Positions 63,681-64,000 of a stretch of 64,000 bases of DNA are shown piece after piece. Made by a program: the position numbers and the translations under genes. Positions within the stretch are counted from its first letter, which is position 1. Each line of letters begins with the position of its first letter. The DNA is from Marinilabiliales bacterium (GTDB lineage Bacteria; Bacteroidota; Bacteroidia; Bacteroidales; SZUA-534): contig DOTG01000038.1 in the NCBI GenBank assembly GCA_003512955.1, positions 310,001 through 374,000 of the forward strand, in the 5' to 3' direction. The notes beneath the pieces are model-generated. The model saw only the letters and a list, made by a program, of their open reading frames with translations. It was not told where the DNA came from and searched no databases.

Positions 63681-63727
63681 AACGATGTTTTGATGGGAAA
63701 AACTGTTAAAGCATCGTTTTGTTTTAA
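63681..63727 (+). terminator. Terminator-like hairpin after the caspase gene
   Basis: AACGATGTTTT (63681-63691) pairs with AAAGCATCGTT (63709-63719) over 11 positions with one wobble, followed by TTGTTTT. It follows the MITE-like element. Confidence 0.6.
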
Positions 63728-63773
63728 AAGTTTTAATACTATTTTTGAAGCAGATACACCAAAATCCACTACT

Positions 63774-64000
63774 ATGATTGGAAATAAATTCTTTGCAGCC
63801 ATTCCGTTTCTATTTGTATTGACTCTAGCTGTTCAAGCACAAACCCTTGAAGAAATTGAGAAAAAAGCGTTTGACACTTACAATGCGAAAGACTATACCA
63901 CTTCTAAAATATTGTTCCAGAAATTACTCAACCAGGGGAAAAAAGAAGGTTATATTTATTGGAACATCGCTCTATGCAGCTCCTTTTTAGAAGAATATGA
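63774..64000 (+). CDS. TPR-like exported protein, 3' end outside window
   Basis: Starts at ATG 63774 and stays open to the end of the window (75 codons seen). Signal peptide MIGNKFFAAIPFLFVLTLAVQAQ, then a helical repeat (KKAFDTYNAKDYTTSKILFQKLLNQGKKEGYIYWNIALC) that looks like the first tetratricopeptide repeat. Same strand as the barrel-caspase operon, 245 bp downstream. Function and length are unknown. Confidence 0.7.
   Translation, partial: MIGNKFFAAIPFLFVLTLAVQAQTLEEIEKKAFDTYNAKDYTTSKILFQKLLNQGKKEGYIYWNIALCSSFLEEY

Overview
The window is a chromosomal segment of a Bacteroidota (Bacteroidetes) bacterium, most likely from the Bacteroidales/Marinilabiliales side of the phylum. The evidence is the type IX secretion sorting domain on several large exported proteins, a GldB lipoprotein, clusters of DUF6089-like and OmpH/BamA outer-membrane genes in the order typical of the phylum, promoter -7 boxes of the form TAnnTTTG, no Shine-Dalgarno dependence, ferredoxin-dependent 2-oxoacid oxidoreductase, and two PPi-type phosphofructokinases. 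No rRNA, tRNA, CRISPR array, intact insertion sequence or prophage was seen. It is mostly housekeeping DNA with pockets of exported, lineage-specific genes.

Layout. 0-7 kb: nadE, an outer-membrane barrel, gldB, a large BNR/VPS10-type type IX cargo and 5-formyl-THF cyclo-ligase. 7-13 kb: a YdcF-like envelope protein, then the rsmG, sigma factor and glycosyltransferase run (minus strand), then tgt and lptG (plus). 13-19 kb: a carboxyltransferase and biotin carrier pair, ispE, dnaB and an exported protein of the family often mislabelled asparagine synthetase B. 19-22.6 kb: korB/korA and a gamma-carbonic anhydrase. 22.8-33.9 kb: a long minus-strand envelope cluster (CBS protein, BamA-like protein, NAD kinase, three DUF6089-like barrels, uppS, bamA, two ompH, murI). 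34-40.7 kb: an alpha/beta hydrolase and a type IX cargo island with a gingipain-like protease plus beta-helix protein broken by one frameshift. 41-48 kb: PolB-like exonuclease, udk, manA, lpdA and a zinc-uptake ABC locus. 49-56.8 kb: a membrane-anchored MutS-like ATPase, a 5'-nucleotidase lipoprotein and two tandem phosphofructokinases. 56.8-64 kb: two PKD lipoproteins, then an outer-membrane barrel, a secreted WD40/Ig/caspase protein and a TPR protein that runs off the end.

How the genes fit together. The envelope theme dominates: BamA with OmpH chaperones, UppS, MurI and LptG build the outer membrane and wall, GldB is a type IX/gliding-associated lipoprotein, and at least three cargos carry the C-terminal sorting domain. 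Central metabolism is represented by PPi-type glycolysis, KorAB, LpdA and a biotin-dependent carboxyltransferase.

Most unusual points: the exported caspase with WD40 and five Ig-like repeats in a tight operon with a barrel protein; the split gingipain/beta-helix gene; hairpin repeat elements bracketing the type IX cargo island; a nested palindrome after manA; a G10 tract upstream of a cargo gene; and a Tgt without the zinc-binding cysteines. All coordinates and motifs were read by eye; no database search was run.
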